From contig OY729418.1 in NCBI GenBank assembly GCA_963422275.1, forward strand, positions 744,001 through 808,000: 64,000 nt of DNA. Direction: 5' to 3'. How positions within the stretch are numbered: the first letter of the stretch is position 1; each line of letters opens with the position of its first letter. Below the pieces are notes generated by a model that saw only the letters and a program-made list of their open reading frames with translations, did no database searches and was not told where the DNA came from. A program made the translations under genes and the position numbers. The DNA is from G963422275 sp963422275 (GTDB lineage Bacteria; Pseudomonadota; Alphaproteobacteria; Rhodobacterales; Rhodobacteraceae). Positions 46,270 to 56,900 of the stretch are shown in pieces.

Positions 46270-46915
46270 AGCGCCAGACACCGGATCTGCACCGAACCAG
46301 GCTGTCGCTCACGGTCTGGTTCCGGGCCACCTGTTTGATGGCCACTCATTGCAACGGCATCTCCGCCCTGCAGTTGCAGAAGCGGCTCGGAATCGGGTCC
46401 TGTCGCAGCAATTGTATGTTGTTTCGTATCAGGGGGCTTCGTTCTGGTTGCAGAAGCGGCTCGGAATCGGGTCCTGTCGCAGCGCCTGGATGCTCGCCGC
46501 CAAGCTTCGCCGTGCCATCGGCTGGCCACGGTCCGGTCCTGCAGCGCCAAGGATCGCGGCAACTTCGCTGTGCGCAACACCGCCGCGACCGCGATCGTCA
46601 AGACAGACGGCTGGAGAGGCTGCAGCGCGGTGCCTCGGGACCGCCACCGGCCCCATGTCGTCGGCGACAGGCCGCCCATGAGATTCTCGCCTGGATCCAC
46701 ACCGCGCTCTGCAACCTCAAGGGCTGGGCTCGGGGCGTCTGCCACGGGCTGCGCGCCAAGCGCCTCCAGACCTGTCTCGGCGAGTTCGTCTTTCGCTTCA
46801 ATCGGCGCCGAAACCGCCACGTCGCCTTCCTGTCCCTGTTCCTGCAGGCTCTGCGCGCCAAACCTCGTCCCTGCCGCATCTTGATCAAACCGGAACCAAG
46901 TGCATAAGCAGTCCA
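46270..46915 (+). pseudogene. IS1595-family transposase remnant with internal duplication
   Basis: The plus strand reads TVWFRATCLMATHCNGISAL and QLQKRLGIGSCRSAWMLAAK, then frame-changed pieces (TAATAIVKTDGWRGC, NLKGWARGVCHGLRAKRLQT, FVFRFNRRRNRHVAF). It is a different IS1595 subgroup from ISC. A 36-bp segment (46374-46409) is repeated at 46448-46483, duplicating LQKRLGIGSCRS. Terminal repeats are not recognised. Confidence 0.75.
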
Positions 46916-46938
46916 GATTATTCCGACAATGATTGCGT

Positions 46939-47641
46939 CTAGGTCGTGTACTCATTGATTTTGATCCAGAGACGGATGCAGGCAAGGGCGATTGCGGCGA
47001 GGAAGTTTCTTGCGAGCTTGTGACAGCGGGTCACAATGCCTCGGAAGTGCTTGAGCTTGTTGAAGAAACATCCGACGAGGTTGCGTTGGCGGTACAGGTG
47101 ATGGGATACGGAGCGCCGCTCCCGGCGGTCCCGTTGGGTCGGGATGTGGGGGCAAGAGCCATGGTCGGCGATGCGTTTGAGGATGGCGCGGGCGTCGCAG
47201 CTGCGGTCGGCGACGGTGTCCCGGGCCGGCTCAAGGCCGTCAAGGAGGGCCGGCACGGCAGCCTTGTCGGAGGCTTGGCCCGGAGTGAGCGCGAAGCGGC
47301 GCGGCAGGCCAAGGCCGTCGACAACGACGTGGATTTTGGTGCTCAGCCCGCCTCGCGAGCGTCCGATGGCGTGGTCCGGACCCCCTTTTTCCGCCCGCGG
47401 CGTGCTGGTGGGCGCGCACCACCGAGGCGTCGAGGAGATGAAGAGATCCCGCTGATCGCCCGCCGGTCGTCCACCCGCGGAACGCCCCGCGGCTTGTCAG
47501 GCGGCAACGGCGAGATGATCGCCCATTCCGCATCCGTCAGATCGTGTCGGCCCCGCATCCTCAAGCTCCCGCTGTTTGGAAGCTTGAATCGCATCAGCGC
47601 CGGAAAGAAAATCCCTTTCTACTTTATGAGTACACGACCTA
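46939..47641 (-). mobile_element. ISB copy inserted in ABC binding-protein gene (703 bp)
   Basis: Ends CTAGGTCGTGTACTCAT and ATGAGTACACGACCTA. The N-terminal transposase part is internally deleted (VDDRRAISGI joined to the SSPRRLGGARPP frame), while the C-terminal part (NLVGCFFNKLKHFRGIVTRC) is present. It lies at the very 3' end of the binding-protein gene read from 48906 and removed its natural C-terminus. Confidence 0.88.
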
Positions 47642-48906
47642 ATGCCTGAAACGAAATCATGGCGCTGAAGACCCGTCCCATACCCAGCCTTCGCCTTGGC
47701 GAGAAGGTCGCTGGCGTTTTCGGACAGCTCCTTGCCGTCGAGCTCGGCGATCAGCGCCTCGGCCCTGTTCCTGCGATCAAGCAAGTCGGCGTAGACCTTG
47801 TGCGCCAGGGTGAAATTGTCCCATGCGAATTCCCCTTCGGAGAAGAGGCCCTGCTCCTCGTAGACCTTTATTGCCGAACCAATCGCGTGCTGGGCGTTCA
47901 GTGGATTGGTTTCATCGACAATCCATCCCGTCTGGGCATCGAAGGTCCAGAACGGGTCGAGCGAGGTGTAGGCAACGTTGGCCACGCTGTCTTCAAAGGT
48001 CGTTCCCGCGACGCGGTTCAGAAAGGGCGTGTGGACCGCGGCAGCCATGTCCGGATGGTCGTTGATGTACTGGTTGACCCGGAATCCAACTGACGCAAGG
48101 CACAAGACCGTTTCGTAGTTGGCCTCGATCCATTCGTCGGTTGCTAACCAGCCGTCGTGGAAGGCGGCGCGCAGTTCAATGCTGTCGGCAGTGGCACTCG
48201 CATAGGCAGCGATGTCGCCGGACGTCAGGATGGGCTCGAATCCGGCAATTTGCAGTGTCATGCGGGAAGGAACGCTCCCGACTTGGAAATCGGCCCGACC
48301 GGCCTCCATCAGGGCAACGTTCGCGGCGTCATCGGGCGCCCCGACCGCATCCACATTCGTAAGGCTCATTCCGCCCTTCTTGATGGCCAAGTCAATGAAG
48401 CCCTTGATCGCCGCCTCGGTTGGAAAAGCGAACCGCATTGCCCCTCAACTGTCCCATTGCGGCCAGAAAGGCGTCGTCGGCCGACATTCCCTCCGCGAGG
48501 AACTCTTGGAAGGATTTCGAATCATCGCCGCGCTGCGCCATGACGGCGTATCCCTGGAAAATGTCGGGGTAGAAAAACACCTTGTAGGGTGGAGCGTTTT
48601 CGCAGCGGCAAGGAACAGCTGCGCCGACGCCGACATCACGTCCACGCGGCCCGAAGCGAGAACCGCCGAAGCCTCCGATGCCTGAACGACAATGCCATGG
48701 GGGTCCGGGTCGAAACTGCTGCCGACCTCTTCAAGCCAGCCTTGATCGAGGCCGATAATGGACTGGGTTTGGTCGAAGTGGAGAAAGTGCGCGAACCGCA
48801 CCTTGACATGCGGCACCTCCACGGCCACGGCCGCAGTCGATGCTGCGACACCAAGCGCAAGCGCTGAAGCGGCGGCAACGTGCGCCAGAGCATTTAAAGT
48901 TGTCAT
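47642..48906 (-). pseudogene. nitrate/taurine-type ABC substrate-binding protein, frameshifted
   Basis: ATG 48906 (GAGGAAAAC upstream) begins with signal peptide TLNALAHVAAASALALGVAA. It is followed by VKVRFAHFLHFDQTQSIIGL and DVMSASAQLFLAAAK. A shift near 48600 leads to KVFFYPDIFQGYAVMAQRGD, and another near 48440 to MRFAFPTEAAIKGFIDLAIK and LMEAGRADFQVGS, ending at the ISB insertion. The fold is the SsuA/TauA/NrtA type that feeds SsuBC-like importers. Two frameshifts plus the insertion make it non-functional unless the shifts are sequencing errors. Confidence 0.8.
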
Positions 48907-48979
48907 AAAGTTTTCCTCGTTGTCCCACGCCAATGGAATCAAATGGGGCGGAAAGGTCGGCGCCTGCCTTCCGCCCCGG

Positions 48980-49835
48980 CTACACCCTAGGCACCCATCG
49001 CGTTGCGTATGCGGCGGTCATTGCGACCAGCCTGTCGAGCACGAAGGTGTAGAGCATTATCAGAAGCATAATCAGGATCATGCGACTAAGGTCGAAGCAC
49101 TGCTGGGTCAGGATCATGATGCGTCCGATTCCCGACTGGGCGGCAAGAAACTCCGCAGCAAGCAAGATCGCCCACGCGAGACCGAGCACAACGCGCATTC
49201 CGCCGACGAGTTCGGGAACGACGGCCGGAACAACCACGGTCCTGTAGACGCGGGCTCTCGACGCGCCTGGCGTCTGCGCAAGCACACGCGCAATTGGATC
49301 GACGTTGCGGATCGCCTCGATCGTGTTGATGAACAACATGGAAAACACGGCAAAAGCGACGAACGCGATGGATCCTACGTGCACGCGCCCGAACCAGGAC
49401 AGGAACATGGGAAGAAGGGCAAACAGTGGCATTTCGCGCAGAATCGGGAACGGCGCTTCGAAAACTTGCCGCAACCGCCTGCTCCAGCCCAGCGCCAAGC
49501 CAAGGCCGATTCCAATCACCCCTCCAAAAACCAACCCTCCAAACAGAGTGATTGCGCTCGATAAAGTGTTCTCGGTGATGACTTTCAGCGCATTTCCGTA
49601 GGTCAGCGGTGTTCCGGGCCCGGCAAAGACCGAAAGTCGCGGAACGGCTTCAATGACATCGCGCGGCGATGGCAACAGAATGCTCGAGCGCCCGGACTCG
49701 TCCGCGAGCGAAGCGGCGGCGAGCCCACCACGCTCCTGTCAGGGCCACAACCGCCAGAAGGCCGGTCCAACGCTCTCCAAATGCAGGTTTTTGCCCTGAC
49801 GCCATCATCTCAAGCATCGGCGGGCTCTTCTGCAT
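48980..49835 (-). pseudogene. SsuC/TauC-type ABC permease with one frameshift
   Basis: The N-terminus (MLEMMASGQKPAFGERWTGL, then LAVVALTGAWW) reads in one frame from about 49835. Near 49725 the frame changes and continues ESGRSSILLPSPRDVIEAVP through the permease core. The rest shows FGGLVFGGVIGIGLGLALGW, REMPLFALLPMFLSWFG, GASRARVYRTVVVPAVVPEL (the EAA-like loop) and five or so spans. The start overlaps the ATPase stop. One indel inactivates it; it is otherwise complete. Confidence 0.8.
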
Positions 49836-50649
49836 TTGGTTGCCGGCCCTCCAGCTGGCACCAGAGGTCGACCTTGCGGTGTGCAAATTCCACACTGAAC
49901 CTCAGGTCAGGCGGCCGCGGCCGGGGAAGGGGGACATCGACGATTTGACGCATCGATCCCCGTCCCATCACTAGCACCTTGTCCGCAAGGTATAGGGCTT
50001 CTTCGATATCATGGGTCACAAAAACTGTAGTCTTGCGCTCATGGTCCAGGATGTTCAGCAACTGTTCCTGAAGCTGGCATTTTGTGGGATAGTCCAGAGC
50101 CCCGAACGGTTCGTCCATCAGGAGAACCTCGGGGTCGTTTGCGAGCACGGTCGCGATCTGGCAGCGCTTCTTCATTCCGCCGGATAGTTCCTTCGGATAC
50201 AGGTCCGCAAAATCCTCCAGTCCCACTAGATCGAGGTATCGGTCCACCTGCTTACGCCTGTCTTTGCGGGGGATGCCTTGTGTCTCCAATCCGTACTCGA
50301 TGTTGCGACGAACGGTGCGCCAGAAAAACAGTGCATCAGTTTGAAACACCATTCCGCGGTCACGTGCCGGTCCCTGAATCTTCCTGCCTCCGACGCTGAT
50401 TTCGCCCTGTGTTGGCGTCACGAGACCAGCGATGTGATTAAGAAGAGTTGTCTTTGCGCATCCCGACGGGCCAACCACAGCAACGAATGCACCCTCTTGC
50501 ATCTCGAGGTCTATGCCCGACAGCACAACGATTTCGGCGCCGCGCTCAGTCCGCAGTGCCTTGGTGACGCTCTTGATGCGGATGTAGGGGTGATTGCCTT
50601 CTGCCGCCGACCCGGCGGTGGCATTGGAAACTGCTGTGATATCGTTCAC
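49810..50649 (-). CDS. SsuB/TauB-type ABC transporter ATP-binding protein
   Basis: About 279 residues from a GTG at 50649. Walker A VVGPSGCAKTTLLNHIAGLV (Ala where Gly is usual in GxGKT), Q-loop RGMVFQTDALF, signature ELSGGMKKRCQIA, Walker B VLLMDEPFGALD and H-loop VTHDIEEALYLADK. It belongs to the nitrate/sulfonate/taurine importer family and would power the adjacent permease. The open frame extends further upstream to 50925, antisense to the cyclase region, so the GTG after the cyclase stop is the likely start. Its permease and binding-protein partners are broken. Confidence 0.82.
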   Translation of the reverse strand: MNDITAVSNATAGSAAEGNHPYIRIKSVTKALRTERGAEIVVLSGIDLEMQEGAFVAVVGPSGCAKTTLLNHIAGLVTPTQGEISVGGRKIQGPARDRGMVFQTDALFFWRTVRRNIEYGLETQGIPRKDRRKQVDRYLDLVGLEDFADLYPKELSGGMKKRCQIATVLANDPEVLLMDEPFGALDYPTKCQLQEQLLNILDHERKTTVFVTHDIEEALYLADKVLVMGRGSMRQIVDVPLPRPRPPDLRFSVEFAHRKVDLWCQLEGRQPNAEEPADA

Positions 50650-50663
50650 GTCGCGGTTCGCAG

Positions 50664-51572
50664 TCAGACGACCGCGAGCAACCTGACCGGAGATCCGGTT
50701 CCACCCTTGATCTTCAGTGGCGCGACAATTGTGAGGAACTCGTAGACCTTGTCCTCCACTATGTCCACCATGTTGACGTTCTCCATAAGCCGGATGCCGG
50801 CCTTGGTCAGCATGGCGATATGCATCGGCAACGCCTCTCCCGGAAATTCGAACGGAATTGGGTCGGTAGCGAATTGGTCCAGCCCCCAGCAAACGATGTT
50901 CTTTTCCACGGCCCATTCCGCACAAGCCTTGCCCAGCCCGGGCTCTCCAGAGAGCGTCTTCTCGGCATCGCCCCAGTTTCGGCCCCAGCCAGTGTGCACC
51001 AGTACCACATCACCTTCACGGACCTCGGTTTCCTGGGTGTGCAGGACTTCATCCAGTTCGTCGGGTTGGATTGCATAGCCTGGCGGAAGCATTTCGACCT
51101 GCTTGTGCGTGGCGACATCCGCGAGAATGCCTCGGGCGATGATCGGCGGCATTGATTCGGCACCCAGGCGCTTGGTTCCGAAGGTATCGATGATGTCGCG
51201 GCTGCGAATGCCGTTGCAGACTGGAAATTCGCCGTCCTCCTGCATCTGGCCAACGTGGTTAAGCTGGTCGATGTGGGTGCCGGAATGGGCGCAGATTCTG
51301 GGCGGAGTATCCGTTGCTCATCTTTCCGATCATCCGGTCGTGCCATTCAGCCCCGTTTTCCAGAGTGCACTGTGTGTTGGCGAAGTGCGAGCCATGGAAT
51401 CCGGGAACTGGCATGTCTTGATCAGGAACGAAGAGAGGTCGCAGGTCTTTCCCCGCTTTACCAACGTCAGTGCCTCGAGGATCGATTCCGGGGTGATCAG
51501 ATTCAAGGCCCCAATGACATCGTCCCTGCCGAATCTTGAAGGGCACCGATTCTCCAGACTCCATTCGCTCAT
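50664..51572 (-). pseudogene. cyclase/kynurenine-formamidase-like hydrolase, two frameshifts
   Basis: ATG 51572 (GGAGG 7 nt upstream) begins SEWSLENRCPSRFGRDDVIG, with ALNLITPESILEALTLVK. A shift near 51418 gives DMPVPGFHGSHFANTQ, and another near 51296 gives the metal-binding CAHSGTHIDQLNHVGQ. The rest is open: FPVCNGIRSRDIIDTFGTKR, GDVVLVHTGWGRNWGD, CWGLDQFATDPIPFEFPG. The HxGTHxD motif marks the cyclase family (Mn or Zn hydrolases of amide or lactone-like bonds). The linked importer suggests that its substrate comes from outside the cell. Confidence 0.8.
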
Positions 51573-51944
51573 CAGGAAACCTCCATTGGTTGCGCAACCC
51601 AACGGGAACCGGAACACCATTAATTGATGTCGTGTTGCCGGGTGAGAGCGAAACGCAGTGTTTTGGATCCAGAAAACGCGTTTAAAGAATCCGCACCGGT
51701 GCAACCCTTCTCCCAAAGCGCGCACCGTCGTGCAGTAGAAAATTCAACTATGATGATAGACGCAAAGCAGAAACGCGTCAAGCAATATCGCAAACCCGTG
51801 CGGGGCAGTCGCTTTTCAAGTTTCCGTCTTGCTGGTGCCTTGGGGCAGCTTTGGGCGGCGCGAGCTTCGGGGGCGGGATGGCAGGATCCGCTCGATGAGC
51901 ATGGCCGATGCCAGCCGGCCTTCGCGCAGGAGGATGGCGGATGA
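51573..51944. other. intergenic
   Basis: About 370 nt between the cyclase relic and the end of the surface-protein operon. No gene supported. Any promoter for the cyclase-ABC cluster should lie here. Confidence 0.35.
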
Positions 51945-51946
51945 GG

Positions 51947-53149
51947 CTATTGCTCGACCCTGACCGTGAAGGTCAGGATGCGGCGCGCCTCGGGCAGGAG
52001 CTCCTTGATCTCCGCCTCGAATTCGCCAGTCGCGCCGTCGGTCGGCCTCTTGGCGAGTTCGCCGTCCGCAACCGAAAAGCCCGCTTCATCCACCAGTGTG
52101 GGCCCGCAAGAGGAAGTCGCGCCGGTACAGACCTCCAAGGTGGTGCGGTCGGGGGTTCGCGTGCCGATCCGGACGTCGGTCGCGGGCGCGTTGCCGCTGC
52201 TGTGCGAGGTGACGCGGTAGACGAGGCAGCCGCCCGGCCGGACGTCAACGCCGTTCTTGCCGAACTCGGTGTCGGCGACGCCGTCGCATCCGGCGTCCAC
52301 GGCCTGCTCCAGCGTCACGGTGACGTCGCTTTTGAGGATCGAGGTCACCAGCGCGGCGGTGTTGTCGTCATGCTTCTGGTCCCGTCTCATCTTGTCGTTC
52401 TCGTCGGTCAGCTCGGTAACCACGTAGACGAGGAGCGGAAACGAGCCGAACTCGGTGCCGGATCTTCGGACCCGGACGATGAGTTGCTTGCTCTCTTCAA
52501 GTTCCAGGCCGCCGAAGTCGTCGATGTTGTCGACGGCGGTCGAAGCCTCGTCGGGTGAAAGGACCCCGTCCGCGTCCGCGTCGTGGTGCAGGCTTGCTTC
52601 GATCGCCGGCGGCGGCGCCGGGTTGAAGGTGATCGCCCCCTTCTTGATGGCGAAGTCGCTCTCGTTGCGCACGGTCAGGAGGTAGTCCACGTGGTCCGCG
52701 GCCGTTCCGGGCGTGATGGAGCCGGCTTGCCGGCCGGGGCGCAGAACGACATCGGCCTTCGGCTGCCGCACTTGGAGCCGGCCCAGCAGCTGATCGGCGG
52801 CGTTTGCATGAGTCGACGAATAGGCCCGAAAGCGGATGTCGATGTCAGCTGGCTCGACGCGGTTCCCGACCGTGACATGCGCCTCGTAGTCGAAATCCCC
52901 GCCGGCCCTGACCGTGGTGGCTTTAATGTCGTCGCCCTTCTTGTCCTTGAACGCCACGGTGATTCCCGACGGAAATGCCCCGGGATTGTCGGCTGCATAG
53001 CCTTCGTCACGGCTGTCTGTCAGCCTTGCCTTGCCATAGCTCGCTTCCAACCCGAACGTCGCAGCGATGTTCGGGCTCAACCGCAGCTTGAAGACCGCGG
53101 TCCTGCCCGGCCAGACGGGGAGCGTCACGAAAGGCCCGCCTTCATGCAT
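51947..53149 (-). CDS. 3' part of a PKD/DUF11-type secreted protein (out of frame)
   Basis: 400 residues without a signal peptide. In this frame the sequence is open upstream as well, reading out of the G tract as GGG-TALANEMHEGGPFVTL. Contains VLRPGRQAGSITPGTAADHV, then YLLTVRNESDFAIKKGAITF, a DUF11-like module with an EF-hand-like DADADGVLSPDEAS stretch. A cysteine-containing module follows (DAGCDGVADTEFGKNGVD, GCLVYRVTSHSSGNAPATDV), ending RRILTFTVRVEQ. The ending resembles that of the 329-residue paralogue (GRVLTFTIKVDNE). It is the natural continuation of the gene starting at 53925; with 21 or 18 G in the tract both would form one 659-residue-class protein. Confidence 0.75.
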   Translation of the reverse strand: MHEGGPFVTLPVWPGRTAVFKLRLSPNIAATFGLEASYGKARLTDSRDEGYAADNPGAFPSGITVAFKDKKGDDIKATTVRAGGDFDYEAHVTVGNRVEPADIDIRFRAYSSTHANAADQLLGRLQVRQPKADVVLRPGRQAGSITPGTAADHVDYLLTVRNESDFAIKKGAITFNPAPPPAIEASLHHDADADGVLSPDEASTAVDNIDDFGGLELEESKQLIVRVRRSGTEFGSFPLLVYVVTELTDENDKMRRDQKHDDNTAALVTSILKSDVTVTLEQAVDAGCDGVADTEFGKNGVDVRPGGCLVYRVTSHSSGNAPATDVRIGTRTPDRTTLEVCTGATSSCGPTLVDEAGFSVADGELAKRPTDGATGEFEAEIKELLPEARRILTFTVRVEQ

Positions 53150-53925
53150 CTCGTTGGCGAGCGCGGTCCCCCCCCCCCCCCCCCCCCGTTGCCCGCCGGC
53201 GCAACCTTGCCGCCGCGGGCGCCGTCGGTGGAACCGCCGCGGAAGGTCAGGTCGGGCCCGGCGCGGATAATCTCCCTCGAGGTGATGGTGTCGGTTGCTC
53301 CAGCCGTGTCGGTCACCGTCAGCTTAATGATGGCCACCACAAAGCGCCGGCGCACCGGATCGGTGAATTTGATCCTGCCGCGAATGAGCGGCTTCGGCTG
53401 CGACTGTTCCCACTCGCCGGCGTTCCAGTCGAACGACACCCCGGGTGTTGCCTTGACCATGTTCCAGCGGTAGGCAAGGGCGTCCTCGTCGGGGTCGCGG
53501 CTATCCGAAGCGTCCAGCACCAGATATCCGCGCTCCACGTCGACCGACAAGGCGGCGACCGGCGCTCCGTTGAACTTCCGAACCGTGACGGTCGTTTCGT
53601 CGGTCGCCGAGCCGCCCGCCGATGTCGTCACCGTGAGCGTGAAGGTCAGCTTGACATCGTCGTCCAGAAAGCCCGGCGCCTTGAAGCTCGGTGTCGAGGT
53701 GCTGGCGTCCAATAGATCGACCTTCGGCTCACCGTCCGTCTGCCGCCATTGCCAAGTTAGCACTCCGCCCCCAGGATCGGTGCTCGCCGAGCCGTCCAGC
53801 GTCACCTCAGCGAACTCCTCCGCAGTCTGGTCATCCCCGGCGTTCGCCACCGGCGCCTGGACCTGTGCGCCCGCCGGCGCGGCGGCAAGGAGGGAGACCA
53901 GCGCGAGCATGACCGGGCGGTTCAT
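53125..53925 (-). CDS. 5' part of a secreted PKD-domain protein
   Basis: 266 residues from ATG 53925, which overlaps the stop of the 1611-residue gene as ATGA. Signal peptide MNRPVMLALVSLLAAAPAGA, then two PKD/REJ-like beta domains (PVANAGDDQTAEEFAEVTLD, TWQWRQTDGEP; AALSVDVERGYLVLDASDSR, YRWNMVKATPGVSFD). The frame runs through a tract of 20 G (polyglycine) and ends 43 nt later, giving a truncated tail. In the current state the protein stops early; a one-base gain in the tract would restore fusion to the downstream part. Confidence 0.82.
   Translation of the reverse strand: MNRPVMLALVSLLAAAPAGAQVQAPVANAGDDQTAEEFAEVTLDGSASTDPGGGVLTWQWRQTDGEPKVDLLDASTSTPSFKAPGFLDDDVKLTFTLTVTTSAGGSATDETTVTVRKFNGAPVAALSVDVERGYLVLDASDSRDPDEDALAYRWNMVKATPGVSFDWNAGEWEQSQPKPLIRGRIKFTDPVRRRFVVAIIKLTVTDTAGATDTITSREIIRAGPDLTFRGGSTDGARGGKVAPAGNGGGGGGGPRSPTRCMKAGLS
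53168..53187 (-). repeat. G20 homopolymer at the frame junction of a surface gene
   Basis: Twenty consecutive G on the coding (minus) strand. The frames on either side are offset so that 21 or 18 G would make one long protein and 20 G truncates it. Such tracts are classic slipped-strand switches, though an assembly or basecalling artefact is possible. Confidence 0.85.
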
Positions 53926-56900
53926 TGCAGCCACCCGAGCAGGCTCTCGTCCAGCTTCAACCGCAGGCGGAGATAGAAGCCCTTGCGCTGACCGCCGCCG
54001 AGATCCTCCTCGTCATAGCCGAGGACGTTGTATCCGGCCGACAGCCACGCGTCCTCCTGCAGCACCATCCCGGCCTCGGTGCCAAGTCGCCAGACGGGGT
54101 TGCGGAAGGCACCCTCAAACAGCGCCGAGCCGGCAAGCCCGATGTCAAACCGGTCAGTGAGGTCGAAGGTCAGCCGCGAAGAGAGCTGCTGCAACAGATG
54201 CGTCTCCGATACCGACAATTCTTTCCGGATTTTCTGGCTGGACCATTTGCCGGCGTAGCCTCCGTTCAGGATCAGTCGCGCCGTCGGTCGGTAGTCGGCC
54301 GACACGGCCCAGAGATGCTTGGCACGATGCCCATCCTCGTTCGCCTTGTCCCTGCGGTGCGCCCATTCATACCACGCGAGCGCGTTGGCCCGATTGTCGC
54401 CGGCCGGACGCCAGGCCAAGCCGGTGCGCAGACGATTCTCCAGACTGTCGCTCTCTCCGTCCCGGTCGTCGACGAAGGCAGTGCGGTTGCGGAGCAGCAC
54501 ACTCCAGCTCGGGCTCACCTGGCGCGCAATGCCGAGCTCGCCGTACCAAGTTCGTTCATCCGAACCGCCGCTCCATTCGGCCTTGGCCCTGGCCGCCCAC
54601 AGACGGTCCGGGGATTCATAGTCGGCCGAGGCTGCGACGGACGCGCTGCTGTCTGCATTCTCGATCGCCGCGACCCGTTCCACCCGCAGCTTGGAGGCGA
54701 GACCCCGGTCGGTCGTCCAGTGTCCCCGGACGCCGACGGCGAGTTCGGACGAGGAAGCCTCCGCGCCGCGCGTCCGGGTGCGGTATTCGGAAAAAGAGCC
54801 CAGATTGGCGATGCCGCCATATTCGCCGCCAATCACCGTGGTGTGTCTCGACCCCCCGGGCGTGAAAGCGTCCCATTCCGAAGCGCCGGTGTCATGCTTC
54901 GCATAAATCCGGCCCTTCGCGAACCGGTATGCACCGCCGACGGACAGACGCTGGCGGTCAAGTGCATCAACAGCCAGGGACCCGCCCATCCTCCGCTCGT
55001 ACTCGCCCTCCAGCGACAGGCGCGGCAAGGACGCTGGCCGCCAGTCGAACCCGACAAAGGCGCTCGCCGTCGTTGCGTTTCCTGGCTCGTTCGCGGCGCG
55101 CGCCGTGCGCTCATCGACAATCCGCCCACCGACACGGGACGACAGACCATCCGAGATCGCACGCTCGACGCCGGCCTTGACCCCCGTCCGCCTGCTGCCA
55201 TCGATACGGTTTTCCGCATGAACCCCCTCGGTTTCAACCCAGAACCCCTCGCGCAGTCGGGTGCGAACCTCCGCCCTGGCTTCCGTTCGCCCGGCGCCGA
55301 GAAAGGCATCGGGGGCGTCGAACGATTTCGCCGTCTGCGCCGCGCTCAGATGAATCTCGAGGCGGTCCGCCCGATGATCGTATTGCACCCGGCCGGCCCG
55401 GCCGTTCCCCTCCCGCTCGGAATCGCTGTGCGCGAACTCCGTGGTCAGCGTCCCATCCTCGCCGACCCTGGAGGAGGTCCAAGCGCTGTAGAGACTGAGC
55501 GGCTTCTCCGGCTCGGCCGAGTCGACGACGCCAACGCCGGCGACGAAGCCGTCGCTGACCCGCACGCGCGCATTCCCGCCGCGGACCCAGTGGCGCGTGC
55601 CGTCGCCGCGGCGCTCGAACGTCAGCCGGATGAATTGCGGATTTCCATCGTCATCCAGGGCGGGAATCGGGTCGTTGAAGATGATTCTGTCTTCGAGGCC
55701 GCCCAGGCTGTAGTCGTCGAAGCGCGACTTTCTTTCAGCGCGCAGGATCACGCCGCGGCGGTCGCGGGCGACGATCTCCACACGCTCGCTGCGGGGGACG
55801 ATCTCGCCGCAGTCGTTCGGGATCTCGTGGATCGAAAGCCCCCGGGCGGGAACCTCGATCACGCAGCGCAGATGATCCTCGCGCGCGGCGAAGACGTTGG
55901 CAGCGACGCGGCCGCGTTCAACATGCGCCTTGCCCCCGGTCAGGTTGCGTCCGTGCCGTCCGAGATTCAGATGATCCTGGCCGGCGGCGGCGTCGAAATC
56001 GCCGTAGAGCGCGTAGGAGCGATCCTTCTCAACCTTGACGTACAGCTTGTCGGAGGACTGGGCGTCGAACGCCCGGACCGAGCCGTCTCCGTAGATCGGA
56101 AAGAAGTCGTCCGGATCCAGATCCCGGAAACCCGGCGCGTCGGCGTCCCGGTCGCTGTCGTAGGAAAGCGTCAGCAGCGCGTCGCCGCGCACCCGGCCTT
56201 TCAGATACACGCCGGCGTTCACGCCCTCCCTCGTTTTTTCGAACGGGCTCAAGTCCCGCGCGCCGACCAGATGGCTACCCCCCCCCCCGGCACCCGCGCC
56301 AAAAGCGCCTTCCACCACGCCGACCGCGATCATCGGGCGAAGGTCGGGCAGAAAGACGATTGTTTTCTCCACCGCATGAAACGAGGACTCGACCGTCACC
56401 GTCCGGGAGCCGGCGACCTCCGGCGGAACGAGATCGAAGGTCGCGCCTTCGGCGCCGACCGGCACCTGCGCGCCGGGAGCGCCTTCCTGCATGTCCCGGA
56501 CGGCGAACCTGCCGCCTGTCGCCTTGAGCGTGACCACCGCGCTGTCCGGCGTGGGAATGCCGTGGCGGTCGATCAGGCGAACCGAAATCGGCACCGGCGT
56601 GCGGCCGTCAGCCACCGCCTCGGCCGGGGCGACGACCTCCAGCCGGGCCGTCTTTCCAGGAGCGAAGACGACGATTTCCTTCCGGCTGCGCTCGTTGCCG
56701 GAAGGATCAAGCTGACGAAGCGCCAGCCTGTTCTCCCCTCCATTCAGGGGAACCGCCACATACTCGCAAGCCGCCGTCTTGCCGACCGCCCACGACACCT
56801 TCAGGCCGACCCGGTCCTCGCCGATCTCCTTGCCGTTGACGTCGAGCGCCAGCCGGCCGCTCGATTCGCCCTTCACCCGAATGGAAACGACCCGCTGCCC

